DNA of 64,000 bases from an uncultured Paracoccaceae bacterium (lineage in GTDB: Bacteria > Pseudomonadota > Alphaproteobacteria > Rhodobacterales > Rhodobacteraceae): positions 1-64,000 of the forward strand of contig CAKZRP010000066.1 in assembly GCA_937146765.1 (NCBI GenBank), written 5' to 3'. Of the stretch, positions 35,613 through 44,047 are shown piece after piece (within the stretch, counting starts at the first letter, position 1; the number at the start of each line of letters is the position of its first letter). The notes under the pieces were generated by a model. That model was not told the DNA's origin. It ran no database searches and saw only the letters and a program-made list of their open reading frames with translations. Made by a program: the position numbers and the translations under genes.

Positions 35613-35649
35613 AAGGCCGCTCCCGGATCGGGGGCGGCCTCTTCTTTTG
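35613..35649 (+). terminator. Intrinsic terminator after ccoP
   Basis: AGGCCGC and GCGGCCT arms enclose an inner CCG/CGG pair, followed by CTTCTTTT. Confidence 0.85.
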
Positions 35650-35696
35650 GGGGCGAGCGCGGCAAGCGGCAAAGAGTGCACGCCCGATTGATCTGG

Positions 35697-35710
35697 TTGA
35701 TCTGCATCAA
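35697..35710. promoter_or_regulatory. Orphan perfect FNR-type box
   Basis: TTGATCTGCATCAA is a full consensus match. A further TTGAT half lies nine bases upstream. The nearest gene to the right on the plus strand, the LysR regulator, starts over 600 bases away. Confidence 0.75.
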
Positions 35711-36001
35711 GGTCCCGTGCCGCCCTCCGTGCCAATCTGTAGGCAGGACGGAACCAGGGGCCATGGTTGGGAAGGCTATCGTGTCAGGCTTCTGGAGTCG
35801 TCTCGTCCCGCCCCGTATTTGCGGCGGGCGTTTCTGGCGCCGGTTCCCCGCTTGTTCGCGCGTTTCCCGGGGGACCGGCGCCTGTTTTACCTCCACTCAG
35901 CAGAGAACCGAACGGGCGGGCCGGATGCCAGACGTCCTTCTGTCTCCACAAGCGCCCGGTCGCCGCGACGCCGCCTCAGGCAAGAGGCGATGCAGGCACT
36001 C

Positions 36002-36223
36002 TCATTTGCAGGGCTGGGGTGCGGGGCCGCAAGCACCAGACGCAGAGGCGGTGGTCATCCGCGCGCGCAGGTGCCGGACCGCTTGCGTCAAAGCCGAGAT
36101 CGCGCGGTGCAGAAGGCCGGGCTTGCGGGGCGGCAGCACATAGGGTGCGGGCAGCGGGCGCAGGGGCAGATCCGCATGGCGGGTCGCGTTCAGCATCGTG
36201 CGGGCATAAATGTCAACTAACAT
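36002..36223 (-). CDS. Small basic protein, possibly DUF1127-like
   Basis: A 73-residue candidate that starts at 36223, with AAGGA about nine bases upstream. Its middle part, PGLLHRAISALTQAVRHLRAR, is a basic amphipathic helix that recalls the DUF1127 group of small RNA-related or phosphate-related proteins, but the match is weak. It is divergent from a LysR-type regulator, an arrangement often seen for a regulator and its target. The C-terminal third is low-complexity and may not be conserved. Confidence 0.45.
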   Translation of the reverse strand: MLVDIYARTMLNATRHADLPLRPLPAPYVLPPRKPGLLHRAISALTQAVRHLRARMTTASASGACGPAPQPCK

Positions 36224-36312
36224 GTCGGGGATCCTTTCCAGGCAAAATGGCGCAGGTTCTGCCATTATTCTTGCTCCTAATGCCGGTTTCATGCGAGTCA
36301 GGAAGAAATCCG

Positions 36313-36335
36313 ATATGTAAGTCAGGATTACATAT
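36313..36335. promoter_or_regulatory. Inverted repeat overlapping the lysR start codon
   Basis: ATATGTAA and TTACATAT are perfect arms around a seven-base spacer and contain T-N11-A, the core of LysR-type sites. The right arm covers the ATG at 36334, so a bound regulator would block its own gene. Confidence 0.6.
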
Positions 36336-37218
36336 GAGCTGGCGCGACATGCCCTCTCTCGCGGCCCTGCGGGCCTTTGCGGTCTTTGCCGAGACCGGCG
36401 CCCTGCAACAGGCGGGGGCGGTGCTGAACGTCAGCCATGCGGCGATCAGTCAACAGCTGCGGCACCTTGAGGCACATATGGGCGTGCCGCTGCTGGACCG
36501 GTCCGGGCGGGCGCTCAAACTGACCGCCGAAGGCGAGCAACTGGCGCAGGCACTCACCCTTGGCTTTGGCGCCATCCGGATGGCGGTGCAGGACCTGTCC
36601 GCCCGGGGCGCAGGCCAGCCTCTGCATGTCACCTGCACGCCGATGTTTGCCACCCATTGGCTGATGCCGCGACTGGCCGTCTTCCGACAGGCCTATCCCG
36701 AGGTCGACATGGTGATCGACCCGACCGGTGAGGTGGTGCAGCTCACGCCCGGTGGTATCGACATCGCCCTGCGTTACGGTCATGGCACCTGGGCGGGGCT
36801 GGACTCGGAAATGTTGCTGCCCTCCCCGATGGTTGTGGTTGCCGCGCCCGGACTTCTGGACAAGCGGCAGGTCAGTCGGCCGGAAGACCTGTTGGACCTG
36901 CCCTGGCTCGAAGAGATCGGCACCAATGAGGCCTCGGTCTGGCTGCGCTCGCGTGGGGTCGAAGACAGCATCAAGGCAGGCCGGGTGGTGCTGCCGGGCA
37001 ATCTCCTGATGGAGGCCCTGCGGGCGGGGCAGGGGGTGGCCGTCTCGGTGCGCGATTTCGTCGCGCCGGATGTGGCGGCGGGGCGATTGGTTGAGCTTTT
37101 CTGCGAAAATCCGGGCCGTGGCTATCATATCGTGCACCGCCCGGGTGTGCTGCGGCCCGGTGCGCGGCATTTCGTCAACTGGCTGCGACGCGAGCGGGAC
37201 CTTACCGCTACAGCCTGA
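36334..37218 (+). CDS. LysR-family regulator, GcvA-like
   Basis: A 294-residue regulator. Residues about 5-65 hold the winged helix (PSLAALRAFAVFAETGALQQAG, shown in part; VSHAAISQQLRHLEAHMGVPLLDR). The effector domain follows with HWLMPRLAVFRQAYPEVDMVIDP and GIDIALRYGHGTW, closest to GcvA/AmpR-type proteins. The ligand is unknown. It sits between ccoNOQP and ccoGHIS and is divergent from a small ORF. An inverted repeat over its start suggests autorepression. Confidence 0.88.
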   Translation: MSWRDMPSLAALRAFAVFAETGALQQAGAVLNVSHAAISQQLRHLEAHMGVPLLDRSGRALKLTAEGEQLAQALTLGFGAIRMAVQDLSARGAGQPLHVTCTPMFATHWLMPRLAVFRQAYPEVDMVIDPTGEVVQLTPGGIDIALRYGHGTWAGLDSEMLLPSPMVVVAAPGLLDKRQVSRPEDLLDLPWLEEIGTNEASVWLRSRGVEDSIKAGRVVLPGNLLMEALRAGQGVAVSVRDFVAPDVAAGRLVELFCENPGRGYHIVHRPGVLRPGARHFVNWLRRERDLTATA

Positions 37219-37287
37219 CCGTTCGCCTTTGCGCGGTGCTTTCAAGGCTGCGACATGTCGACAAAAGCCACATGTCGGATGCGATTT

Positions 37288-37301
37288 TTGATCCACGTCA
37301 A
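37288..37301. promoter_or_regulatory. FNR-type box upstream of ccoG
   Basis: TTGATCCACGTCAA matches TTGAT-N4-RTCAA with one changed base in the right half. It is centred 70 bases before the ccoG start and fits a -41.5 activator position with a short leader. Confidence 0.8.
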
Positions 37302-37364
37302 AGAGCAGACGCCCTAGCTTTGAAAGAAGACACTCAGACCTGTCACAGGACCGGAGCCAGACCG

Positions 37365-38795
37365 TTGAGCGATTCGAGCCAAGCCCCCAGCCTTTATGCG
37401 GCCCGCGAGCCGATCTTTCCCAGACGTGTGTCGGGAAAATTCCGCACCCTCAAATGGGTGATCATGGCGGTGACGCTGGGCATCTACTATCTCGTGCCCT
37501 GGATCCGCTGGGACCGTGGCCCGGAGCTGCCGGATCAGGCGGTGCTGCTCGATCTGGCCGGGCGGCGGTTCTATTTCTTCTGGATCGAGATCTGGCCGCA
37601 TGAGTTCTACTTTGTCGCCGGCCTGTTAATCATGGCGGGCTTGGGTCTGTTCCTCTTCACCTCGGCGCTGGGGCGGGTCTGGTGCGGCTATGCCTGCCCG
37701 CAGACGGTCTGGACCGACCTCTTTATCCTTGTGGAGCGCTGGATCGAAGGCGACCGCAACGCCCGTCTGCGCCTGCATCGGCAGACAAAGTGGGATTTCA
37801 GGAAGGCGCGCCTGCGGATGACCAAATGGGTCGCATGGCTCTTGATCGGCCTCGCCACCGGTGGGGCTTGGGTCTTCTATTTCGCCGATGCGCCGACATT
37901 GGCGCGGGACCTCGTGACAGGACAAGCGCATCCCGTCGCCTATACCACAATGGCAATCCTGACGTTCACAACCTTCTTCTTTGGCGGTTTTGCACGCGAA
38001 CAGATCTGTATCTACGCCTGCCCCTGGCCGCGTATCCAGGCTGCGATGATGGACGAGGACACGCTGACCGTCGGCTATCGCGACTGGCGCGGCGAACCCC
38101 GGGGCAAGCACCGCAAATCCGTCGAGGCAGAGGCTCTTGGTGATTGCATCGACTGCATGGCCTGTGTGAACGTCTGCCCCATGGGGATCGACATTCGCAA
38201 GGGGCAGCAAATGGAATGCATCACCTGCGCGCTCTGCATCGACGCCTGCGACGATATCATGGCGAAGGTGGGCAAGCCGCGCGGCCTCATTGATTACATG
38301 GCGCTCTCGGACGAGGCCAATGAGCGCGCAGGCAAGCCGCCGCGCCCCGTCTGGCAACATGTGCTGCGGCCGCGCACTCTCCTCTATACGCTGCTCTGGG
38401 GCGGTGTGGGGCTTGGCCTGGTTTTCATGCTCTTCATCCGTGCCGATATCTCGATGACCGTGGCCCCGGTGCGCAACCCGACCTTCGTGACTCTTTCGGA
38501 CGGGACCATCCGCAACACCTATGACGTGCGCCTGTTGAACAAACACGGCGAGGCGCGCGCTTTCGAGATCTCCGTGGTGGGCGATCCGGCGCTCAGCATC
38601 TCGCTTGAGGGAGAAGAGGGGGCAATGGTCACCGTGCCCGCCGACACCACCACCCTGCAGCGCGTCTATATTGCCGCTCCGGCAGGGTCCGTCCCGGCCA
38701 TGGCCGATAACAGTGACCTTCGTCTCTGGGTCGAGGACCTGACATCGGGCGAACGCGCCTCTCGCGACACAACTTTCAACGGACAGGGGCACTGA
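37365..38795 (+). CDS. ccoG: CcoG/RdxA-type ferredoxin-like protein for cbb3 oxidase assembly
   Basis: A 476-residue membrane protein with about five helices and two 4Fe-4S binding sites: CIDCMACVNVCPMGID near residue 263 and CITCALCIDACDD near 286. Another cysteine pair lies at GYACPQTVW and YACPWPR. CcoG acts as a Cu(II) reductase in cbb3 assembly in related bacteria. No ATG fits; a TTG at 37365 (LSDSSQAPS) with GGAG nine bases upstream matches the usual family N-terminus. The upstream ORF would run through the FNR box and is rejected. Confidence 0.92.
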   Translation: MSDSSQAPSLYAAREPIFPRRVSGKFRTLKWVIMAVTLGIYYLVPWIRWDRGPELPDQAVLLDLAGRRFYFFWIEIWPHEFYFVAGLLIMAGLGLFLFTSALGRVWCGYACPQTVWTDLFILVERWIEGDRNARLRLHRQTKWDFRKARLRMTKWVAWLLIGLATGGAWVFYFADAPTLARDLVTGQAHPVAYTTMAILTFTTFFFGGFAREQICIYACPWPRIQAAMMDEDTLTVGYRDWRGEPRGKHRKSVEAEALGDCIDCMACVNVCPMGIDIRKGQQMECITCALCIDACDDIMAKVGKPRGLIDYMALSDEANERAGKPPRPVWQHVLRPRTLLYTLLWGGVGLGLVFMLFIRADISMTVAPVRNPTFVTLSDGTIRNTYDVRLLNKHGEARAFEISVVGDPALSISLEGEEGAMVTVPADTTTLQRVYIAAPAGSVPAMADNSDLRLWVEDLTSGERASRDTTFNGQGH

Positions 38796-38798
38796 CAG

Positions 38799-39275
38799 AT
38801 GGCCACGCAGACCACTTCCAAGCCACGCGAATTCACCGGCAAGCATATGCTGGCGATCTGTGTCGGGTCCTTTGGCATCATCATCGCCGTGAACGTCTAC
38901 ATGGCGACCATGGCGGTGCGTACCTTTCCCGGCCTCGAGGTGAAGAACTCCTATGTGGCGAGCCAGGAATTCGACAGTCGCCGGGCGGCGCAAGAGACCC
39001 TGGGGTGGTCTGTCTACGCGTCCGCATCGGGCAATCAGGTCAAGCTGGAGATCACCGACCGGGAGGGCCAGCCGGTAGAGGTGGCCTCGCTGACGGCGAC
39101 CCTCGGGCGGGCAACCCATGTGAAGGATGACCAGAACCCACAGTTTGAATGGGATGGCGCTGCCTATACCGCCCCCGCACTGCTGGCACCTGGCAACTGG
39201 AACATTCGCATGATCGCGCGGGCCAAGGACGGCACCGAGTTCTTGCAGCGGGTGATCCTGCATGTGAAAGACTGA
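38799..39275 (+). CDS. ccoH: CcoH/FixH-type cbb3 oxidase assembly protein
   Basis: A 158-residue protein with one membrane helix near residues 18-40 (HMLAICVGSFGIIIAVNVYMA) and a periplasmic beta-rich domain. It starts three bases after ccoG. FixH proteins help assemble or stabilise the oxidase; their exact step is unclear. Confidence 0.93.
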   Translation: MATQTTSKPREFTGKHMLAICVGSFGIIIAVNVYMATMAVRTFPGLEVKNSYVASQEFDSRRAAQETLGWSVYASASGNQVKLEITDREGQPVEVASLTATLGRATHVKDDQNPQFEWDGAAYTAPALLAPGNWNIRMIARAKDGTEFLQRVILHVKD

Positions 39276-39417
39276 GGGATGTGGCTGTGAAAATGGCTTT
39301 GAACCTTAGGTGGGCTCTGCCGGATGCAGATCAGACGGGTGCCCCATGTCGGGCCCCGGGTTCTGCGCGTCAGACCCTCTCCTCCCCCCGTTTTCCCAGA
39401 TTGAAAAGCTCGCTCCC

Positions 39418-41601
39418 ATGACCGTCGCCCTGCACCATCAGACCGCCGTTTGCCCTGGCTGCGTCGCCGCCCCCTCCGAGGCGGTGGAGGTCGCACCGAC
39501 GCAGGCGCGCCTCGCCATATCTCTGCCCACGATCCATTGCCAGGCCTGCATTTCCGCTGTCGAGCGGGGCCTGAATGCCGTGCCGGGGGTGCGGGATGCG
39601 CGGGTGAACCTGACGCTGAAGCGGGCACTGATCGAAGCGGATCCGGAGATGCGCGCGGTGGATCTGATCCCCGTCTGCGAGGGGTTGGGCTATGAGGCGC
39701 ATGAGCTGGATCTCGCCGCCCTTTCCGCCACCGAGACCGACCGGGCGGGGCGGGATCTGCTGCTGCGCCTTGCCGTCGCGGGCTTTGCGTCGATGAATGT
39801 CATGTTGTTGTCGGTCTCTGTCTGGTCGGGCGCCTCTGACGCGACCCGGGACCTGTTTCACTGGATCTCGGCGGCGATCACCTTTCCTGCGGTGATCTAC
39901 GCAGGGCAGCCCTTTTATCGCAATGCCTGGGCGGCCTTGCGGGCCAGGCGGCTCAATATGGATGTGCCAATCGTTCTGGCCCTGGTCCTGGCCCTTGTGA
40001 CCTCCCTGTGGGAGACGTCCTTGTCTGGCGAACATGCCTATTTTGACGCGGCTCTCACACTGACCTTCTTCCTTCTTGCGGGTCGCTATCTCGACCATCG
40101 CACCCGGGCGGCGGCCCGATCGGCGGCCGAGGAACTGGCGGCGCTGGAAGTGCCGCGTGCCTGGCGTCTGGACGGGCAGGGGCAGGAGGTCGAAGTCTCT
40201 GTCGCGGCCCTTGCCGTGGGCGACCTGATCCGGGTGCGTCCAGGCGGGCGTATGCCGGTGGATGGCGAGATCGTGGCCGGGCGGTCCGAACTCGACCGCT
40301 CCCTGCTGACCGGCGAGACCCTGCCGGTGCTGGCGGAACCCGGCACTCGGGTTTCCGCAGGGGAGGTGAACCTCACTGGCCCGCTCACCCTGCGCGCCAC
40401 GGCGGTGGGGCAGGAGACCTCGCTGCATCGCATGGCAGATCTGGTCGCCATCGCCGAGTCGGGGCGCTCGCGCTACACCTCACTCGCGGACAGCGCGGCA
40501 AAGCTCTATGCGCCGGGGGTCCATATCCTTTCCGCGCTCGCCTTCCTCGGATGGTATCTCTACACTTTTGACCTGCGCACCGCGCTCAATATCGCGGCGG
40601 CGGTGCTCATCATCACCTGTCCCTGTGCGCTTGGTCTTGCGGTGCCGGCGGTGACCACGGCGGCCTCGGGACGGTTGTTCCGCGCCGGGCTTCTGGTGAA
40701 GCATGCCACAGCGCTGGAACGTCTGGCCGAAGTGGACACGGTGGTCTTCGACAAGACCGGCACGCTGACCGAGGGCACGCCTGCGGTTGTAAACCTCTCG
40801 GAGCTGTCCGCCGATCAGCAGGCCCTGGCCTTGGCCCTGGCCGAGGGGTCGGCCCATCCTCTGGCCAAGGCGCTGACGCGGGCGGCGCGGGCGGCAGGCG
40901 TGACCCCGGCGGAGGTGAGTGACCTGCGCGAGGTTCCGGGCTATGGCACCGAGGCGGTGTTGCAGGGGCGCCGGGTACGTCTCGGGCGTGGAGCCTGGGT
41001 CGGAGTGGCGACCTCTGTGACGCAGACCGCAACCTGGCTCGATCCGGGCGACGGGGCCCCGGTTGCGGTCCGGTTTACCGATGCGCTGCGCCCCGGTGCG
41101 CAAGCTGTGGTCGATGCGCTGCGCGCCGCGGGCAAGGAGGTGATCCTGATCTCCGGCGATGCCACGGCGGCGGTGGAGGACCTGGCCACACGTCTCGGCA
41201 TCCGCAACTGGGTGGCCGAAGCCTTGCCGGACCACAAGGCCGCGCGGGTGGCCGCATTGACCCAGAAAGGGCACAAGGTCCTGATGGTGGGCGATGGGCT
41301 CAACGATACGGCAGCCCTGGCAGGAGCGCATGTGTCGATCTCGCCGGCTTCGGCGCTGGATGCGGCGCGGGTGGCCTCGGATATCGTTCTGCTGGGACGC
41401 GACCTGTCCCCGATCGCCGAGGCGTGCCATGTCGCCGAACGGGCCACCAAGCGGATCCGGGAGAATTTCCAGATCGCGACCCTTTACAATCTCATTGCCG
41501 TGCCGCTGGCGATCGTCGGCCTATGCTCGCCGCTGATTGCGGCACTGGCGATGTCCACCTCTTCGATCACCGTTTCCCTCAACGCACTACGGCTGCGCTA
41601 G
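39418..41601 (+). CDS. ccoI: CcoI/FixI copper-transporting P1B-type ATPase
   Basis: A 727-residue P-type ATPase. It has an N-terminal cysteine motif (CPGCVA), an HMA domain with IHCQACISAVE near residue 40, the copper site CPCALGLAVPA, the phosphorylation motif DKTGTLTEG and the hinge GDGLNDTAAL. It supplies copper to the cbb3 oxidase. The ATG at 39418 fits the family; it has a weak ribosome site. The 142-base gap after ccoH holds no other gene. Confidence 0.94.
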   Translation: MTVALHHQTAVCPGCVAAPSEAVEVAPTQARLAISLPTIHCQACISAVERGLNAVPGVRDARVNLTLKRALIEADPEMRAVDLIPVCEGLGYEAHELDLAALSATETDRAGRDLLLRLAVAGFASMNVMLLSVSVWSGASDATRDLFHWISAAITFPAVIYAGQPFYRNAWAALRARRLNMDVPIVLALVLALVTSLWETSLSGEHAYFDAALTLTFFLLAGRYLDHRTRAAARSAAEELAALEVPRAWRLDGQGQEVEVSVAALAVGDLIRVRPGGRMPVDGEIVAGRSELDRSLLTGETLPVLAEPGTRVSAGEVNLTGPLTLRATAVGQETSLHRMADLVAIAESGRSRYTSLADSAAKLYAPGVHILSALAFLGWYLYTFDLRTALNIAAAVLIITCPCALGLAVPAVTTAASGRLFRAGLLVKHATALERLAEVDTVVFDKTGTLTEGTPAVVNLSELSADQQALALALAEGSAHPLAKALTRAARAAGVTPAEVSDLREVPGYGTEAVLQGRRVRLGRGAWVGVATSVTQTATWLDPGDGAPVAVRFTDALRPGAQAVVDALRAAGKEVILISGDATAAVEDLATRLGIRNWVAEALPDHKAARVAALTQKGHKVLMVGDGLNDTAALAGAHVSISPASALDAARVASDIVLLGRDLSPIAEACHVAERATKRIRENFQIATLYNLIAVPLAIVGLCSPLIAALAMSTSSITVSLNALRLR

Positions 41602-41626
41602 GGCCCGCCAAAGGATCGCTCCACCG

Positions 41627-41785
41627 ATGACCGTTCTTTCCTACCTCATCCCGATCTCTCTGGTCCTTGGCGCGGCCGGGTTGATCGGCTTCATCTACAC
41701 GGTACGCACCAACCAATATGAGGACCCCGAAGGCGATGCGCGCCGGATTCTCAGTGATGAATGGGACGACCATCCGAAACCCTGA
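41627..41785 (+). CDS. ccoS: CcoS-type cbb3 oxidase maturation protein
   Basis: A 52-residue protein with one membrane helix (LSYLIPISLVLGAAGLIGFIYTV) and the conserved tail QYEDPEGDARRIL. CcoS is needed to insert heme b and copper in CcoN. AAGGA lies about 12 bases before the ATG. It closes the ccoGHIS operon. Confidence 0.94.
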   Translation: MTVLSYLIPISLVLGAAGLIGFIYTVRTNQYEDPEGDARRILSDEWDDHPKP

Positions 41786-41815
41786 TACGCGAACCGGGGT
41801 CGCGGGTCGGAGGTA

Positions 41816-41835
41816 GGGGGCGGGAGCGCTGCCCC
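41816..41835 (+). repeat. Partial hairpin repeat at the ccoS/dac junction
   Basis: GGGGGCGGGAGCGCTGCCCC is a short dyad that shares the GCGCTGCCCC half of the hairpin repeat at 9995 and 52501. It lies between convergent genes. The rest of the repeat is not recognisable. Confidence 0.35.
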
Positions 41836-41918
41836 ATCTGTCCCTTCCGGGTCCTTCAGCTCCGGCATATCTGGCGCCGAGAGAGTGTCGCGCGACAATC
41901 AAAAGGTTCAAACGACAG

Positions 41919-41955
41919 GCGGCCGACTGGGGCATCCCAACCGGCCGCGCTCTTT
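41919..41955. terminator. Two-way hairpin between ccoS and the carboxypeptidase gene
   Basis: GCGGCCG and CGGCCGC arms enclose an inner GGGG/CCC pair. CTCTTTCTT follows on the plus strand. Confidence 0.6.
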
Positions 41956-41982
41956 CTTGCAGGTCAGTTCTGGCTCTTGCGC

Positions 41983-43728
41983 TCAGGAGGAGGGGCCGAG
42001 GGTGTTGCAGGTCACGTTGCGCGCGGTGAGGCGGCGACAGGCGAGATCCGCGCCCTCCTGGGTCATGCCAAGGAAGTTGGCCTCAAAGCCGCGGGGGCTC
42101 TGCACCACCTTGCGCAGTGATCCGTCCAGCGATTCCATTTCGGAAAGCGCGGTACGCAGCAGGACCTTCTCCGCCTCGTAGCGGGTCGTGAACCGGCCCA
42201 CATTGACCCCCCAATGACGTCCGCCGGAGGTCGACAGGCGGGTCACCACCACAGGTTCGTCGCCGAGCGAGGCAAACTGGGTTTCGCCACCAAGGGGACG
42301 GGCCTGCGGGCGGGGGCCGGTGTACCGGCGCTGGGTCGGTGCAGAAACGGCCTTGGCGACGGCCGTTCGGATCTCGGCCTGCAGGCTGTTGGTCTCTTCG
42401 CTGTCGCCTTGGGCAAGCGCGCCTGCCTCGGCCTCCGTGTCGCTCGTCAGGCCATCGGTGGAGACGGAGGCGACTTCGGTAATCTCGAGAAGGGCGCTGT
42501 TGATCCCGGATTGCAGAGCTTCGGTGTCGAGAGTGGTCATCTGGATGGCCTCCTCTTCCGCCTCCGTGTCGGCGATTTCGATCGCTTCTTCGGAGACCTC
42601 TTCGATCTGCGCCTCAGCCAGCAGCAGGGCGGGGTCTGTGGCGGGATCGGTTGCAATCCCGCTCGGACGGCTGCGCGGACGCGGCGTGTCGGCCACCACC
42701 CCTGTCACGCGCAGGGTCTTGCCGGCGGTTCCGTGGGTCTCGTCCTCGGCCAGCTGGATGCCGCCATTGCCCTGGTAGGGGGGCAGGGCGGGTTTCTGCA
42801 GGCGGGCATGGCTCGGAGCCTGGCGGAAACCGAGATCCAGGAGCTCGGCCACCTTGGCGTTGCGGGCGGCCGTGGAGGTGCCGCCAAAGACGGTGGCAAT
42901 GATGCGCTCGTCGCCGCGCCGGGCGGAGGCCACCAGGTTGAAGCCGGCGGCACGGGTGTAGCCGGTCTTGATGCCATCGGCACCCTTATAGGCGGCCAGC
43001 AGGCGACGGTTGGTGTTATAGACCACGCTCATCCCGGCGTCGGTGGAGGTGCGGGAGAACAGATTGTAGTATTCCGGGTAATCATAAAGGATGTGACGAC
43101 CCAGGGTGGTCATGTCCCGCGCGGTCGACAGATGCCCTTCAGCGGTGAGGCCGTTGGCATTCTTGAAGGTCGAGTGCGTCATCCCCAGGGCCTTGGCCGT
43201 GCGGTTCATCCGGCGCGCAAAAGCGGCTTCCGACCCGGAAATCCCCTCGCCGATCGCCGTGGCGGCGTCATTGGCGGATTTCACCGCGGCGGCGCGGATC
43301 AGGTAGCGCAGCGCAATTTTCTGGCCGGCGCGCAGACCCAGTTTGGAGGGCGGTTCGGCGGCCGCATTGCGCGAAACGGTGATCTCGGTATCCAGGGTGA
43401 TCTCGCCATTCCGGATCGCCTCGAAGGCAATATAGAGCGTCATCATCTTGGTGAGCGAGGCCGGGTGCAGGCGAGTGTCTGCATTGCTGGCATGGATCAC
43501 TTCGCCGGTGCGCCCATCCATCACCAATGCGGCATAGGGCGCAGCATTCGGCGGGGTCGCGGCCAGACTGAGGGCGATCAGAACACCCAGGACCACGCCG
43601 AGGTTGCGGCCTGCGTGACGACGGGCCCGCCATGACCCGGGTCTGCGTCCTGTCGCGCGAACCATGCGGAACAGGTCCGCCAAAAAGAAGGAGGGACGAC
43701 TGTCATCGACCTGAGAAATCACTGCCAT
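41983..43728 (-). CDS. D-alanyl-D-alanine carboxypeptidase with C-terminal SPOR domain
   Basis: A 581-residue penicillin-binding protein of the S11 family. It has a hydrophobic N-terminal segment (NLGVVLGVLIALSLAA), the SxxK motif SLTKMM, the SxN motif SANDAA and the KTG box GIKTGYT. An acidic linker (about residues 330-490, rich in E, D and T) leads to a SPOR domain (HWGVNVGRFTTRYEAEKVL) that binds denuded glycan at the septum. The enzyme trims peptidoglycan stem peptides. GAGG lies before the Met at 43728. A dyad at 43791-43811 may control it. Confidence 0.92.
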   Translation of the reverse strand: MAVISQVDDSRPSFFLADLFRMVRATGRRPGSWRARRHAGRNLGVVLGVLIALSLAATPPNAAPYAALVMDGRTGEVIHASNADTRLHPASLTKMMTLYIAFEAIRNGEITLDTEITVSRNAAAEPPSKLGLRAGQKIALRYLIRAAAVKSANDAATAIGEGISGSEAAFARRMNRTAKALGMTHSTFKNANGLTAEGHLSTARDMTTLGRHILYDYPEYYNLFSRTSTDAGMSVVYNTNRRLLAAYKGADGIKTGYTRAAGFNLVASARRGDERIIATVFGGTSTAARNAKVAELLDLGFRQAPSHARLQKPALPPYQGNGGIQLAEDETHGTAGKTLRVTGVVADTPRPRSRPSGIATDPATDPALLLAEAQIEEVSEEAIEIADTEAEEEAIQMTTLDTEALQSGINSALLEITEVASVSTDGLTSDTEAEAGALAQGDSEETNSLQAEIRTAVAKAVSAPTQRRYTGPRPQARPLGGETQFASLGDEPVVVTRLSTSGGRHWGVNVGRFTTRYEAEKVLLRTALSEMESLDGSLRKVVQSPRGFEANFLGMTQEGADLACRRLTARNVTCNTLGPSS

Positions 43729-43790
43729 GTCTGCCTCGTGCCGCCGGTGGTCCGGCTGACTTTTTGTCTGCTGGCAGCAGCGTAACATAG

Positions 43791-43811
43791 CCGGTTTGAC
43801 GAATAAACCGG
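43791..43811. promoter_or_regulatory. Dyad upstream of the carboxypeptidase gene
   Basis: CCGGTTT and AAACCGG form perfect arms around GACGAAT, about 60 bases before the start codon, in an AT-rich stretch. It is a good operator candidate for an unknown regulator. Confidence 0.4.
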
Positions 43812-43960
43812 TTGTGATGGACCTTTGCGCGGCTTTGCGCAGGGCACTCCGAGGTGCAAACGAGATATGGTGGTAGAGGTTGCTAGACTCGCTAGATAAA
43901 GCGATGTTGCCGGGCGGATCCTGCGTAAATTTTCTGCTGCACCTAGACCGGAAAACCGCT

Positions 43961-43997
43961 CCGAAGGCCTGATTTATTGGCTGCCTGAGGCCTTCGG
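43961..43997 (-). terminator. Hairpin downstream of the HAD hydrolase gene
   Basis: CCGAAGGCCT and AGGCCTTCGG form a perfect ten-base-pair stem with a 17-base loop. There is no long T-tract, so it may instead be an mRNA stabiliser. Confidence 0.45.
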
Positions 43998-44047
43998 GGC
44001 ACAGTTATGAACAAAGGGTTAACATAAACCCTCCGCATCAGCAGAAC

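Larger units (their letters stand above)
35591..36001. other. Intergenic region after ccoP with terminator and orphan FNR box
   Basis: This 411-base stretch holds the ccoP terminator and a perfect FNR-type box at 35697-35710. No convincing gene follows the box. Open frames downstream, for example from an ATG at 35763, read as Arg/Pro/Gly-rich sequence without family resemblance and look non-coding. A small RNA or a decayed gene is possible. Confidence 0.5.

Noticed and set aside
35767..36333. N-terminal extension of the LysR regulator
   Set aside because: The extra 189 codons are non-coding in character, and the LysR winged helix begins normally at 36334.
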